64,000 nt of DNA from JAUJOE01 sp038252945. Its GTDB lineage: Bacteria; Actinomycetota; Actinomycetes; Propionibacteriales; Nocardioidaceae. A program made the position numbers and the translations under genes. The notes below the pieces were generated by a model. It was not told the origin of the DNA and made no database searches. It saw only the letters and a list, made by a program, of their open reading frames with translations. Where the stretch lies: assembly GCA_038252945.1 (NCBI GenBank), contig JBBSHN010000001.1:72068-136067 (forward strand), written 5' to 3'. Shown here one piece after another: positions 51,520 through 60,136 of the stretch (within the stretch, counting starts at the first letter, position 1; each line of letters begins with the position of its first letter).

Positions 51520-51869
51520 GCGGAGCCTTGTTGCGATATCGAGCGATGGCCTATCTCGTGGGTACCCTGCTCATCGTCTTGATGGCAGGCGTCGTGCTGA
51601 AGTATGGCACCGCCGCCGGCACGACACCTCAAGACATCGGTCAAACGATCACCACGTACGTCGGCACCGCTCATGGGTTCCTGTACATGGTCTTTCTCGT
51701 GGCGGCTGCCGACATGGCGCGTAGAGCAAGGTTCCCGCTGGTGTTCGCAGCGATGATCCTGCTTCTCGGCACGGTGCCGTTCTTCAGTTTTGTCGCCGAA
51801 CGGATGGCGACGGCGCGAGTCCGCAGAACTCGACCTGAGCTCAGCAGTCAGCCCGCTCAGGCGGGCTGA
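51516..51869 (+). CDS. DUF3817 family membrane protein
   Basis: 117 residues from GTG 51516, overlapping SURF1 (GTGA). Three hydrophobic segments: AYLVGTLLIVLMAGVVLKY, AHGFLYMVFLVAAADMA and PLVFAAMILLLGTVPFFSFVAE. GTAHGFLYMVFL is characteristic of DUF3817. Function unknown; the coupling to SURF1 hints at a respiratory link. Confidence 0.85.
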   Translation: MSGALLRYRAMAYLVGTLLIVLMAGVVLKYGTAAGTTPQDIGQTITTYVGTAHGFLYMVFLVAAADMARRARFPLVFAAMILLLGTVPFFSFVAERMATARVRRTRPELSSQPAQAG

Positions 51870-51913
51870 CCAGTTCCATGCTCGCTCCGGCCGGCGGCCC
51901 CGAAGCCCCGCCG

Positions 51914-52573
51914 TTACGTAACGTCGCGCTTTTGTAGCGGCTCGTCGGGAGTCGTGGGAACGGCGGACTCAACGGTCTCCTGTGACGGAAGGGGGGCAGT
52001 GGGAGCCGTGTCTGAGCCGTCGATGGGACCAGCTGTTGCCGACGGCACTTCGGCGTCGAGCGGATCACTTCCGGCCGGCTCGGCGACCACGGGGTCCACA
52101 GCCGGTGTGTCACCCCATGGGACGCTGTCGTTATCGGTACCGCCAGCGGGCTCAGCGCTCGCAGGTGAGGTCGGTGCCGCCGTGTCGTTGCCGCTGTAGG
52201 TCCAACTCTGGTCTGCGTTACTGCCGCTCAGCGCTTTGTAGGCGACCGCTCCGACCCCACCGAGGCCGAGCGTGACGAGCAGATTGCGCAACCAGTGGCC
52301 TTTTTCGGGTGGCGGTGGCGGTGGCTCCTCGATAATCCCCCAGCGCAGAGCCGCCTGACGGCCGCGTGTACGTCCCTGTGTCATCGCCTGGTCTGCGTAC
52401 GGAGCCAGCTTTTCGCGCGCTTCGACCAGCGCCGGCAGAACAGCTGTCGTCAGAGTTGCAAGCGCCTGGTCGGTCGCCGTGCCCATCCTGACTCGAGCAT
52501 TGTCGGCAGCGGGCCGCATGGCGGCACGAGCCTCATCGGCTGCAAGAACAAGGCGTTCTCGGGGTTTCAGCAT
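51914..52573 (-). CDS. DUF5324-like hypothetical membrane protein
   Basis: 219 residues from ATG 52573 (an in-frame ATG at 52594 adds seven). N-terminal amphipathic, Ala-rich helical part (residues 1-70, ERLVLAADEARAAMRPAADNARVRM...LVEAREKLAPYADQAM) resembling actinobacterial proteins annotated DUF5324, one short membrane helix (LRNLLVTLGLGGVGAVAYKAL), then a Ser/Pro/Asp-rich acidic disordered tail. The position beside ppiA supports that. Function unknown. Confidence 0.6.
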   Translation of the reverse strand: MLKPRERLVLAADEARAAMRPAADNARVRMGTATDQALATLTTAVLPALVEAREKLAPYADQAMTQGRTRGRQAALRWGIIEEPPPPPPEKGHWLRNLLVTLGLGGVGAVAYKALSGSNADQSWTYSGNDTAAPTSPASAEPAGGTDNDSVPWGDTPAVDPVVAEPAGSDPLDAEVPSATAGPIDGSDTAPTAPLPSQETVESAVPTTPDEPLQKRDVT

Positions 52574-52781
52574 CGACACGATGCACTCCTTCATCTCAAA
52601 CGTTTCTGTGGATCTTCGGTCCGTCGATAATTGCGGTACCCCCTGGGCGCCTCCCTACACTGACTTCGTCCGCCGTCTGGCACAAGACTGCCAAGGGGTC
52701 GGCCGGCGACCGCGCGTGTAAGGATTGATGTATAAGCGACGCCTGTTCCAGGCGGCGAGTCGAGCGCAGATGAGGTGACGG

Positions 52782-53306
52782 GTGGCCGGCGACACATACG
52801 CAACGCTGAAGACCAACCACGGCGACATCATGATCAAGCTGTTTCCCGATCAAGCTCCCGCCACGGTGCGCAACTTCGTCGATCTGGCGGAGGGCACTCA
52901 GGAGTGGACCGATCCGAAGACCGGTGCGGGCTCACACGAGCGCTTCTACGACGGGTTGATCTTCCACCGGGTGATCAGCGGGTTCATGCTCCAGGGTGGC
53001 GACCCCGAGGGTACCGGCACTGGTGGTCCTGGCTACCAGTTCAAAGACGAGTTCCATCCGGACTTGAGCTTTTCTAAGCCCTACCTGCTGGCGATGGCGA
53101 ACGCCGGTCCGGAAACCAACGGATCCCAGTTCTTCATTACGGTCGGGGCTACTCCACACCTGAACCGCAAGCACACCATTTTCGGCGAGGTTGCGGATCA
53201 GGCCAGCCGAGACGTGGTCGACGCCATCGCTCGGACACCAACCGACCGACGCGACCGACCCAAGCAAGACGTCGTTCTTGAGCGGGTCAACATTGAGCGC
53301 CGTTGA
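52782..53306 (+). CDS. ppiA: Cyclophilin-type peptidyl-prolyl cis-trans isomerase
   Basis: Accelerates proline isomerisation in protein folding. 174 residues from GTG 52782. Cyclophilin motifs are clear: IMIKLFPDQAPATVRNFVDLA, FYDGLIFHRVISGFMLQGGDPEGTGTGGPGYQFKDEF, MANAGPETNGSQFFITVGATPHLNRKHTIFGEV. No signal peptide, so cytosolic. The rhomboid gene follows 23 nt later. Confidence 0.96.
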   Translation: MAGDTYATLKTNHGDIMIKLFPDQAPATVRNFVDLAEGTQEWTDPKTGAGSHERFYDGLIFHRVISGFMLQGGDPEGTGTGGPGYQFKDEFHPDLSFSKPYLLAMANAGPETNGSQFFITVGATPHLNRKHTIFGEVADQASRDVVDAIARTPTDRRDRPKQDVVLERVNIERR

Positions 53307-53329
53307 GGCGTGCGCCTGATTGAGCTGCC

Positions 53330-54214
53330 ATGACTGAGCACAGCCCACCCGCAGCCCCAGCGGAAACCATTCCGCACTGCTATCGGCACCCCGAGCGTGA
53401 GACTTACATCTCCTGTCAGCGCTGCGGTCGTCCCATCTGCCCGGACTGTATGCGACAGGCGTCTGTGGGTTTCCAGTGCCCGGATTGCGTGCGGGCCGGC
53501 GCCGCCACCGTGCGGACACCGAGAACCCCGTTTGGTGGAAGAGCCACGGCCCGCTCGGCCGTCCTCACCATGGCCCTGATCGCCATCAACGTTGTCGTCT
53601 TCTTGGTTGCCAACGCCACCGGCGGGATGACTGGCGCCTTCACGAAATCGACCGGGTTGCTGCCGGATGCGACGAGATTTGACCCAAGGCTCCACCTGGA
53701 AGGGGTTGCTCAGGGGGCCTACTGGGAGCTGATCACCACCACGTTCCTGCACCTGCAGGTGCTGCACATCGTAATGAACATGATCGGCTTGTGGATCTTC
53801 GGTTCGTTCCTGGAGTCGGTTCTCGGGCGATGGCGCTATCTTGCGCTTTACTTGCTGGCCGGACTGGTCGGGTCTGTCGCGGTGTACGTTTTGGCGCCGC
53901 CGACCAGCTTCTCGCTGGGCGCCTCAGGCTCGATCTTTGGCCTGTTCGGTGCGGCGCTCGTGGTCTTGCTGAGACAGCGCCGTGATGTTTCACAGCTGCT
54001 CATTCTGCTGGCGGTGAATCTACTGATCTCGTTCACGGTTCCCGCCGTCTCCTGGCAGGCTCACGTCGGCGGTCTCCTCGCGGGGCTGGGGCTGGGAGCC
54101 GCGTTCGCCTACGCCCCGCGCAGCGCTCGCACGGTCACCCAGCTCGGCGGAATGGGAATCGTCCTGCTCGCGTGCGTCGGGCTCGTCGCCGTACGAACGG
54201 CGGCACTCACCTGA
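53330..54214 (+). CDS. Rhomboid intramembrane serine protease with N-terminal zinc finger
   Basis: 294 residues. The N-terminal HCYRHPERETYISCQRCGRPICPDCMRQASVGFQCPDC looks like a B-box-type zinc finger with paired Cys and His. After a linker come six to seven membrane helices: the active-site Ser lies in GASGSIFGLF and the His in WQAHVGGLLAGLGLGA. The Ser-His pair of rhomboids is intact, so it should be active. Substrate unknown. Convergent with crgA. Confidence 0.93.
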   Translation: MTEHSPPAAPAETIPHCYRHPERETYISCQRCGRPICPDCMRQASVGFQCPDCVRAGAATVRTPRTPFGGRATARSAVLTMALIAINVVVFLVANATGGMTGAFTKSTGLLPDATRFDPRLHLEGVAQGAYWELITTTFLHLQVLHIVMNMIGLWIFGSFLESVLGRWRYLALYLLAGLVGSVAVYVLAPPTSFSLGASGSIFGLFGAALVVLLRQRRDVSQLLILLAVNLLISFTVPAVSWQAHVGGLLAGLGLGAAFAYAPRSARTVTQLGGMGIVLLACVGLVAVRTAALT

Positions 54215-54219
54215 AAGGT

Positions 54220-54251
54220 CTGTCCACATTGGGGATAACTCGTGTGGAGAA
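54220..54251. promoter_or_regulatory. DnaA-box-like cluster between rhomboid and crgA
   Basis: In the 58-bp convergent spacer: ctgtccaca (54220-54228), tggggataa (54230-54238, the reverse complement of TTATCCCCA) and tgtggagaa (54243-54251). A promoter role is unlikely between two gene ends; DnaA titration is a guess. Confidence 0.3.
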
Positions 54252-54272
54252 CCACAGCGGTGTAGTTCGCGA

Positions 54273-54527
54273 TCACTCCCATTTGGTCGAGAACACGAAG
54301 CCGACGGCGATGAAGCACATTCCGATGGCGAGATTCCAGTTACCGAGATCACGCAGGTAAGGCAAGTTCGGCGCCAGATAGAAGACGACGATCCAGGCAA
54401 GACCCAGCACCCAGCAGCCCACCATGACGGGCGCCACCCAGCGGCTCCCACCAACTCTGACGGGGCGGCGCTTGGATGCGTTCGGAGGCGTGTACGCCGC
54501 CTGCTTGCGCGCTCGTGACTCCGGCAC
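54273..54527 (-). CDS. crgA: Cell division protein CrgA
   Basis: Small septation protein that interacts with FtsZ and PBPs; in streptomycetes it delays sporulation septation, in mycobacteria it helps divisome assembly. 84 residues from GTG 54527, preceded by AGGAGAAC. Basic N-terminus, two membrane helices (WVAPVMVGCWVLGLAWIVVFYL and NLAIGMCFIAVGFVFS) with the conserved PYLRDLGNWNLA loop. Divergent from the DUF881 gene. Confidence 0.95.
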   Translation of the reverse strand: MPESRARKQAAYTPPNASKRRPVRVGGSRWVAPVMVGCWVLGLAWIVVFYLAPNLPYLRDLGNWNLAIGMCFIAVGFVFSTKWE

Positions 54528-54632
54528 ACGTTCTCCTGTGTTTTAGGGTGGTGTCGTCGGATAGCGTAACCGGTATCGCGTGGGCGCCTAGGGTCTTCGC
54601 GGCCGTGCGTCCTTTGCGCTGAGGAGAGCAAC

Positions 54633-55394
54633 GTGATCTCAGCGAACCGCTCGTGGAACTGGCGGGTTGGCGTCGCGGTGGCGAGCACTTGTGCTGGCCT
54701 GCTGGCGACGACCAGCATGGTGAACGCGCACGGCACCGACTTGCGGCCAGGTCGATACACCGACCTGGTTGGGCTGGTGGGGGAGCAGCGAGCCCGCGTG
54801 CAGGGTCTGCGCCGCGAAAGTAGGGTACTTCAGACCGAGGTCGATTCCCTGACCTCAGCAGTCGCCGGCACCCAGGGCGACCAGCTTCAGCGGAGCATCA
54901 ACCGGCTGGACATAGCGGCCGGGCTCCGGGGACTCACCGGCCCGGGCTTGGTGGTGACGCTAAAGGACGCGCCGCGAGACGAGGCAGTTCCGCAAGGCAC
55001 CGACCCCAACCTGTTGATAGTGCATCAGCAGGACCTGCAGGCAGTCATCAATGCGCTGTGGGACGGATCGGCTGAAAGCATCAGCCTGCAGGGCCAGCGC
55101 ATCATTGCCACGACCGGCGTCAAGTGCGTAGGAAACACCGTTGTGCTTCAGGGGGTGCCGTACTCGCCGCCCTACAGAATCGTTGCGGTCGGCAATCCCC
55201 GCACCATGTACGCCGCCGTGCTCGCCTCGCCAGAGGTCCAGAACTACCGCGACTACGTGCGTCCGCCGTACAACCTCGGCTGGTCGCTTCGTCTCGAACG
55301 CCGACTGAGCGTGCCTGCCTACACAGGCCCACTGACGCTTCAGTACGCCGTTCCATCACCTCCGCCCGCACGTGGTACCGGCTCGGGTGGCTAG
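54633..55394 (+). CDS. DUF881 family secreted protein
   Basis: 253 residues from GTG 54633, preceded by GAGGAGAG. An N-terminal signal or anchor (VGVAVASTCAGLLATTSMVNA), a short coiled coil (LVGLVGEQRARVQGLRRESRVLQTEVDSL), and the DUF881 core: GLTGPGLVVTLKDAP, VHQQDLQAVINALWDGSAESISLQGQRI, GNTVVLQGVPYSPPYRIVAVG. Function unknown; it occupies the Rv0012 position. The sortase and trpG genes that follow in mycobacteria are absent; the next gene, pknB, converges on it with a 4-nt overlap. Confidence 0.88.
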   Translation: MISANRSWNWRVGVAVASTCAGLLATTSMVNAHGTDLRPGRYTDLVGLVGEQRARVQGLRRESRVLQTEVDSLTSAVAGTQGDQLQRSINRLDIAAGLRGLTGPGLVVTLKDAPRDEAVPQGTDPNLLIVHQQDLQAVINALWDGSAESISLQGQRIIATTGVKCVGNTVVLQGVPYSPPYRIVAVGNPRTMYAAVLASPEVQNYRDYVRPPYNLGWSLRLERRLSVPAYTGPLTLQYAVPSPPPARGTGSGG

Positions 55395-57244
55395 GTCGTG
55401 GTCGTGGTCGTGGGTGTGGTCGGCGAGGTCGGATGCGTACTGCTCGGGGTGGGAGTGGTCGTCGGCGCCGTCGTGGTGGGCGTTGTCGGCGTCGGTGCCG
55501 TCGTGGTGGGCGGTGTCGGCGTCGGTGTCGGCGTCGGTGTCGGCGTCGGTGTCGGCGGTCCGAGAGACACCTTGATCACCACGAGCGTCCCGGGGGGTTG
55601 CTTGCTGAAGGGCCGAGGGTTCTGGGCCGTAACTGTGCCGGCAGGCTCGGAAGAGACGATGTGCGAAATCGCCCAGCGCAGATGATGAGCGCGCAGCGTT
55701 GACTCGGCCACCTGCTTGGAATAGCCGATGACCGACGGCACGGTGACGTATCCCGTCGAGTAGTACACGGTGACTGTCGCTCCGACGTCGACGCGAATTC
55801 CTGGAAGTGGCCTGGTGCTGGTCACCTCGTTGCGTCGCTCTAGGCTCTGGCTGTTCGGCTGAGCGTTGACGTTGAGCCCCAGTGATTTCAACGCCTGCCT
55901 GGCCTGGTCGAGCGTCATGGTGGCGATGCCGGGCGGGATTTGCACGCGGCGATGACCCGCGGACACAACGACGCGGATCGAGCTGCCCTCGTCGACGAAC
56001 ATTCCTGGAGCCTCCAGTTGCCGCATGATGTGGCCCCGGCGAACCGAAGAGCTGTAATCCTGCCTCTGGTGGCCGAGTCGTAGACCGTGGTGTTTGAGTA
56101 GGAGTTGAGCGGCCGCCACGGTGAGGTGCTTGATGGTGGGAACCCGGACTTGGGACGGCGGGCTACTGGCCAGCAGTTGCGGAACGACGACGAGCGCTGC
56201 GACCACAAGCGCAGCAAGTCCCAGGAGCACTCCAGCCAGGAGCCCGGTGCGCCGACGTTTGGGGTCCTCCTGCTCAGCGGCAACCAACGCGGGATTGAGT
56301 CTTGTGGGAGCGGGTCCTAAGGGCGGTTGGCCGAAGAAGTGCTCGGTCTCGAGCTCGGTCGACCCGACCACCGGGGGAGCCAACACCTGCGTGCCCTCGA
56401 GCGCACGCTCGACGTCGCTACGCATCTCGGCGGCGCTTTGATATCGCTCTGCCACTGGCTTGGCGAGCGCCTTCACCGTAATGGCGTCGATGTCTCCCGA
56501 AATCTCAGGGTCAAGGGTCGATGGTGGCACCGGGTCTTCACGCACGTGTTGGTAGGCGACCGACACAGGTGAGTCGCCGACGAAAGGCGGACGTCCGGTG
56601 AGGAGCTCGTAGAGCAGGCATCCGGTCGAATAGATGTCGCTGCGTGCGTCGACCGACTCTCCGCGCGCCTGCTCAGGCGAAAGGTACTGCGCGGTGCCGA
56701 TGACTGCGGCGGTTTGCGTCATGGTCGCCGAGACGTCCGCAACGGCTCGGGCGATCCCGAAATCCATGACCTTGACGTCGCCGATGGGTGTCAGCATGAC
56801 GTTCGCCGGTTTGATGTCGCGGTGAATGATGCCCGCCCGGTGGCTGTAGTCGAGCGCGGTCAAGACCGAACAGATGATCTCAAGCGCGCGCTCAGGCAGA
56901 ATCTTGCGGCCCTCACGAAGAATCTCCCGCAGCGTGCGGCCCTCGACGTACTCCATGACGATGTAGGGCAGCATCAGCCCCGACCTGTCGGGCGCTTCTT
57001 CCTCTCCGGTGTCGTAGACCGCGACTACGGCCGGATGGTTGAGAGAGGCCGCTGACTGTGCCTCCCGGCGAAACCGTGCTTGAAATGTCGAATCGCTCGC
57101 CAGATCGCTGCGCAACCGTTTGATCGCTACGGTGCGCCCTAGGCGGACGTCGACAGCCCTCCGGACCTCCGCCATGCCGCCTCTGCCGAGCAGCCCGTGG
57201 ACCTCGTAGCGGCCACCTCCCAAAATGATTGGCGGCCCCTCCAT
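55391..57244 (-). CDS. pknB: Ser/Thr protein kinase PknB with PASTA domains
   Basis: Transmembrane kinase controlling growth and division. About 617 residues from ATG 57244. The kinase domain (about 12-275) is complete: GRGGMAEV loop, VAIK lysine Lys42, HRDIKPANVML, DFG in VKVMDFGIAR, activation loop TMTQTAAVIGTAQYLSPEQA with two Thr. Membrane helix near 335-360 (LLAGVLLGLAALVVAALVVV). Three PASTA domains follow (about 375-565), then a Pro/Thr-rich tail partly made of (TP)n from a 12-bp DNA repeat. Last gene of the fhaA operon. In mycobacteria pknA precedes it; here no second kinase is present. Confidence 0.96.
   Translation of the reverse strand: MEGPPIILGGGRYEVHGLLGRGGMAEVRRAVDVRLGRTVAIKRLRSDLASDSTFQARFRREAQSAASLNHPAVVAVYDTGEEEAPDRSGLMLPYIVMEYVEGRTLREILREGRKILPERALEIICSVLTALDYSHRAGIIHRDIKPANVMLTPIGDVKVMDFGIARAVADVSATMTQTAAVIGTAQYLSPEQARGESVDARSDIYSTGCLLYELLTGRPPFVGDSPVSVAYQHVREDPVPPSTLDPEISGDIDAITVKALAKPVAERYQSAAEMRSDVERALEGTQVLAPPVVGSTELETEHFFGQPPLGPAPTRLNPALVAAEQEDPKRRRTGLLAGVLLGLAALVVAALVVVPQLLASSPPSQVRVPTIKHLTVAAAQLLLKHHGLRLGHQRQDYSSSVRRGHIMRQLEAPGMFVDEGSSIRVVVSAGHRRVQIPPGIATMTLDQARQALKSLGLNVNAQPNSQSLERRNEVTSTRPLPGIRVDVGATVTVYYSTGYVTVPSVIGYSKQVAESTLRAHHLRWAISHIVSSEPAGTVTAQNPRPFSKQPPGTLVVIKVSLGPPTPTPTPTPTPTPTPPTTTAPTPTTPTTTAPTTTPTPSSTHPTSPTTPTTTTTT
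55512..55557 (-). repeat. 12-bp tandem repeat in the pknB C-terminal tail
   Basis: Nearly four perfect units of ggtgtcggcgtc on the plus strand (55512-55523, -35, -47, then nine bases). In PknB it encodes a Thr-Pro repeat. The unit is a multiple of three, so copy number can change without a frameshift. Confidence 0.85.
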
Positions 57245-57296
57245 GCTCAACTTGCCCCCTCGTGGCCGTCGCCGTACGGGCACCGAGTCGCGCTCA

Positions 57297-58751
57297 TCAG
57301 TGGATCACCGCCTGCATCATGGCCTTCGCGATCGGACCGGCGAGACCACCTCCGGTGATCTCGCTTCTACTGACGCCGGTCTGTTCCACCAGTACCGCCA
57401 CAGCGATCTGCGGGTTGTCGGCCGGAGCGAAAGCCAGCATCCACGCGTACGGCGCGCGTCCAGTCGACGTGTTCGCCGTACCCGTCTTTCCGGCCACCGA
57501 GACGCCCTGGATCTGCGCCGGTGTGCCGGTGCCGGACTGCACGACGGCGACCATCATCGACGTCAGCTCGCGAGCCGCCGACACCGGCATCGCCTGGTGC
57601 AGCAGCTGCGGTTGGGCCCGGTCGATGACGTTGAGGTCGGGGGAGCGCACCTCCTGCACGACGTATGGCCGCATCACGGCACCACCGTTAGCCACCCCTG
57701 CCGCCACCATCGCCATCTGGAGCGGTGTTGCCGCTACTTCGTATTGACCGATCGAAGACAATGCGGTCTGCGGTGCGTTGAGATGCGCGGGAAAACGGCT
57801 CGGAGCAAGCGGCAGTTGGTCGAGGTAGTCATCGTTGAAGCCGAACGCGTCGGCCTGGTGCCGAAGGCGGGGTGCCTTGAGGTGCAGGCCGATGCTGGCG
57901 AACGACACGTTGCACGACACCACCAGTGCCTGGGTGAGGGTGATCGGATCGCCGCCACAGTTGCCGCCGTTTTCGTTGTGCATGTCGGTGGTGGTGAGTG
58001 GCAGGTTCAGGGAGTAGCCACCTCGCACCAGGGTGTCGGGGTTGAACCCGTGTTGCAGAGCAGCAGCAGACACGACGAGCTTGAACGTCGAACCGGGGGG
58101 ATAGATCTCCTGCGTCGCGCGGTTGAGCATCGGTTGTGCGGGGTCGGAGGTGAGGCGCTTCCAGGCGCGCCTGGAAGCGCTGGCGTTGTGGGTGCCGATC
58201 AGGTTGGGGTTGTAGGACGGAGTGGAGACCATGGCGAGAATCGCGCCCGTCTTCGGGTTGAGTGCGACCGCGGCTCCCTTAGTACGACCTGGCAATGCCC
58301 GCAGACCGTTGTATGCCGCCTTCTGCACCGCCGGGTTGATGGTCAACAGCACGCTGCCGCCCTTCGGCTGGTCATTGCCGACGAGACTGACAAGGTTGTT
58401 GACGAGAAGCCGTTGGTCGGTGCCAGACAAGACGGAGTTCTCGGAATTCTCCATGCCGCCGCTGCCGTAGACGCAGGAGAAGAAACCAGTTACCGGCGCG
58501 TAGAGCAGAGGTTGGGTGTACTTCCGTACGTACTTGAGGCTGTCGTGAGAAGGCACGCTACGCGCGACGGCGTCCCCGCTGACCAAGATGGGGCCGCGCT
58601 CGCGGGCACATTCGGCGTCGCGTGCGCGTGCGTTCGCGGAGTCGGAGTTGAGGTCGCTCGCGCGCAGCACCTGGATGTAGTTGAGGTTGAGCAGTATCGC
58701 CGTCAACATGACCAGGCATCCCATGGCCAGCGTCCGGATCGGCTGGTTCAT
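57297..58751 (-). CDS. pbpA: Class B penicillin-binding protein PbpA-type
   Basis: Monofunctional DD-transpeptidase partnered with RodA. 484 residues. One N-terminal membrane helix (MGCLVMLTAILLNLNYIQVL), a PBP dimerisation part, transpeptidase with the active-site PPGSTFK, a Ser-x-Asn region and KTGTAN (VAGKTGTANT near 425). Conserved GSVLLTINPAVQKAAYNGL. Starts by overlapping rodA (4 nt). Confidence 0.94.
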   Translation of the reverse strand: MNQPIRTLAMGCLVMLTAILLNLNYIQVLRASDLNSDSANARARDAECARERGPILVSGDAVARSVPSHDSLKYVRKYTQPLLYAPVTGFFSCVYGSGGMENSENSVLSGTDQRLLVNNLVSLVGNDQPKGGSVLLTINPAVQKAAYNGLRALPGRTKGAAVALNPKTGAILAMVSTPSYNPNLIGTHNASASRRAWKRLTSDPAQPMLNRATQEIYPPGSTFKLVVSAAALQHGFNPDTLVRGGYSLNLPLTTTDMHNENGGNCGGDPITLTQALVVSCNVSFASIGLHLKAPRLRHQADAFGFNDDYLDQLPLAPSRFPAHLNAPQTALSSIGQYEVAATPLQMAMVAAGVANGGAVMRPYVVQEVRSPDLNVIDRAQPQLLHQAMPVSAARELTSMMVAVVQSGTGTPAQIQGVSVAGKTGTANTSTGRAPYAWMLAFAPADNPQIAVAVLVEQTGVSRSEITGGGLAGPIAKAMMQAVIH

Positions 58752-60136
58752 CGTGGCCGCCTTACTACCTGAGTGTCATCGTCAGACGTCGGCGGGGGCA
58801 TTTGTGGGACCGGCCGGCGTGCATAGTCGCTCACCTGAAGAATGAGAGCAACGATGATCCAGTTCGCCACCAGCGACGAGCCACCGTAGGAGAGAAATGG
58901 CGTGGTCAGCCCAGTCAGCGGTATAAGCCGCGTCACGCCGCCAACGACGACGAAGACCTGCAGGGCCAAGGCGATCGACAAGCCGACGGCCAACAGCTTA
59001 CCGAAGGGGTCTCGGCAGATCAGTGACGTGCGAAGGCCACGCTCAACGATCAGCGCGTAGATCATCAGCACGGCCATCAGGCCGGTGAGCCCAAGCTCCT
59101 CACCGAGCGACGTCGCGATGAAGTCAGACCAGGAGTAGGGCGTGAGATAGGGGCTGCCCTGGCCCCATCCGCGACCGAGAATCCCTCCCCAGGCCAGGCT
59201 GTACTGACCCTGGATGATTTGGCCGAAGACCGCCGGATCGTGGAACGGGTGCAGCCATCCGGCTACCCGTTCCTGCACGTGAGCGAAGGACAAGTAAGCG
59301 AGGTACGCGCCCGCGCCGAACAGGACTGCGCCGACGACCAGCCAGGTCGCGCGTTCGGTGGCGACGTACAACAGCACGACGAACAGGCCGAAGAACAGCA
59401 GTGACGAACCAAGGTCACGCTCGAAAACGAGCACACCAAGGCTGATCACCCACATGAGGAGGATCGGTCCAAGGTCACGTCCGCGGGGGAGGTCGATGCC
59501 AAGGATCCGACGTCCGGCCAGGGCAAGCGCTTCACGCTTGACCACTAGATATCCGGCGAAGAAGACCGCCAGGCAGATCTTGGCCATCTCTCCGGGCTGG
59601 AACGAGAAGCCGGCGACGTGTATCCAGATATGCGCGCCGTTGATGTCGACGCCCAAACCCGGCGTGAGCGGCAGCAAGAGCAGCGCGACACCTGCGAAAC
59701 CGGCCGTATAGGTAAAGGTTTGCAGTCGCCGATGGTCACGGAGGAGGACAAGTGTCGCCACGAATCCCACCGCAGAGGTCACGGACCAAACGAGTTGCTG
59801 CTGGCCGTACTCGGTGTTGCTGGCGAAGTCGATGCGCCGAATCATGGCCAGACCGATTCCGTTGAGCGTGACGACTGCAGGCAGCAGCACCGGGTCGGCG
59901 TACGGCGTCCTGAACCGCACCGCAAGATGCGCGACGAGTGCGACCCCGACCAGTGTGGCGCTGTAGGTACCAAGGTCGCTCGGCACCTTGCCGCTACGGC
60001 CGATGCCCACCAGCGCGTAGGAGCTGACTCCCACGAGAAGCGAGATGATGAGTAACCCGAACTCGGCCCATCGCCGTTTGCGCGGAGCGAAGACTCCGCT
60101 CAGCCGACTCGGCGCCGCGCTGGTGGCCGCGCTCAT
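58748..60136 (-). CDS. rodA: Peptidoglycan glycosyltransferase RodA/FtsW family
   Basis: SEDS-family lipid II polymerase. 462 residues from ATG 60136, which overlaps the pstP stop (4 nt); an upstream frame to 60496 is a translation of the pstP tail and is rejected. About ten to twelve membrane segments; the conserved HIWIHVAGFSFQPGEMAKICLAVFFAGY, RDLGSSLLFFGLFVVLLYVAT and FIATSLGEELGLTGLMAVL segments fit SEDS proteins. Operon partner PbpA is the transpeptidase. Confidence 0.94.
   Translation of the reverse strand: MSAATSAAPSRLSGVFAPRKRRWAEFGLLIISLLVGVSSYALVGIGRSGKVPSDLGTYSATLVGVALVAHLAVRFRTPYADPVLLPAVVTLNGIGLAMIRRIDFASNTEYGQQQLVWSVTSAVGFVATLVLLRDHRRLQTFTYTAGFAGVALLLLPLTPGLGVDINGAHIWIHVAGFSFQPGEMAKICLAVFFAGYLVVKREALALAGRRILGIDLPRGRDLGPILLMWVISLGVLVFERDLGSSLLFFGLFVVLLYVATERATWLVVGAVLFGAGAYLAYLSFAHVQERVAGWLHPFHDPAVFGQIIQGQYSLAWGGILGRGWGQGSPYLTPYSWSDFIATSLGEELGLTGLMAVLMIYALIVERGLRTSLICRDPFGKLLAVGLSIALALQVFVVVGGVTRLIPLTGLTTPFLSYGGSSLVANWIIVALILQVSDYARRPVPQMPPPTSDDDTQVVRRPR

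Noticed and set aside
57225..58772. 515-residue plus-strand ORF
   Set aside because: Antisense to pbpA, Arg/Val/His-rich with no family.
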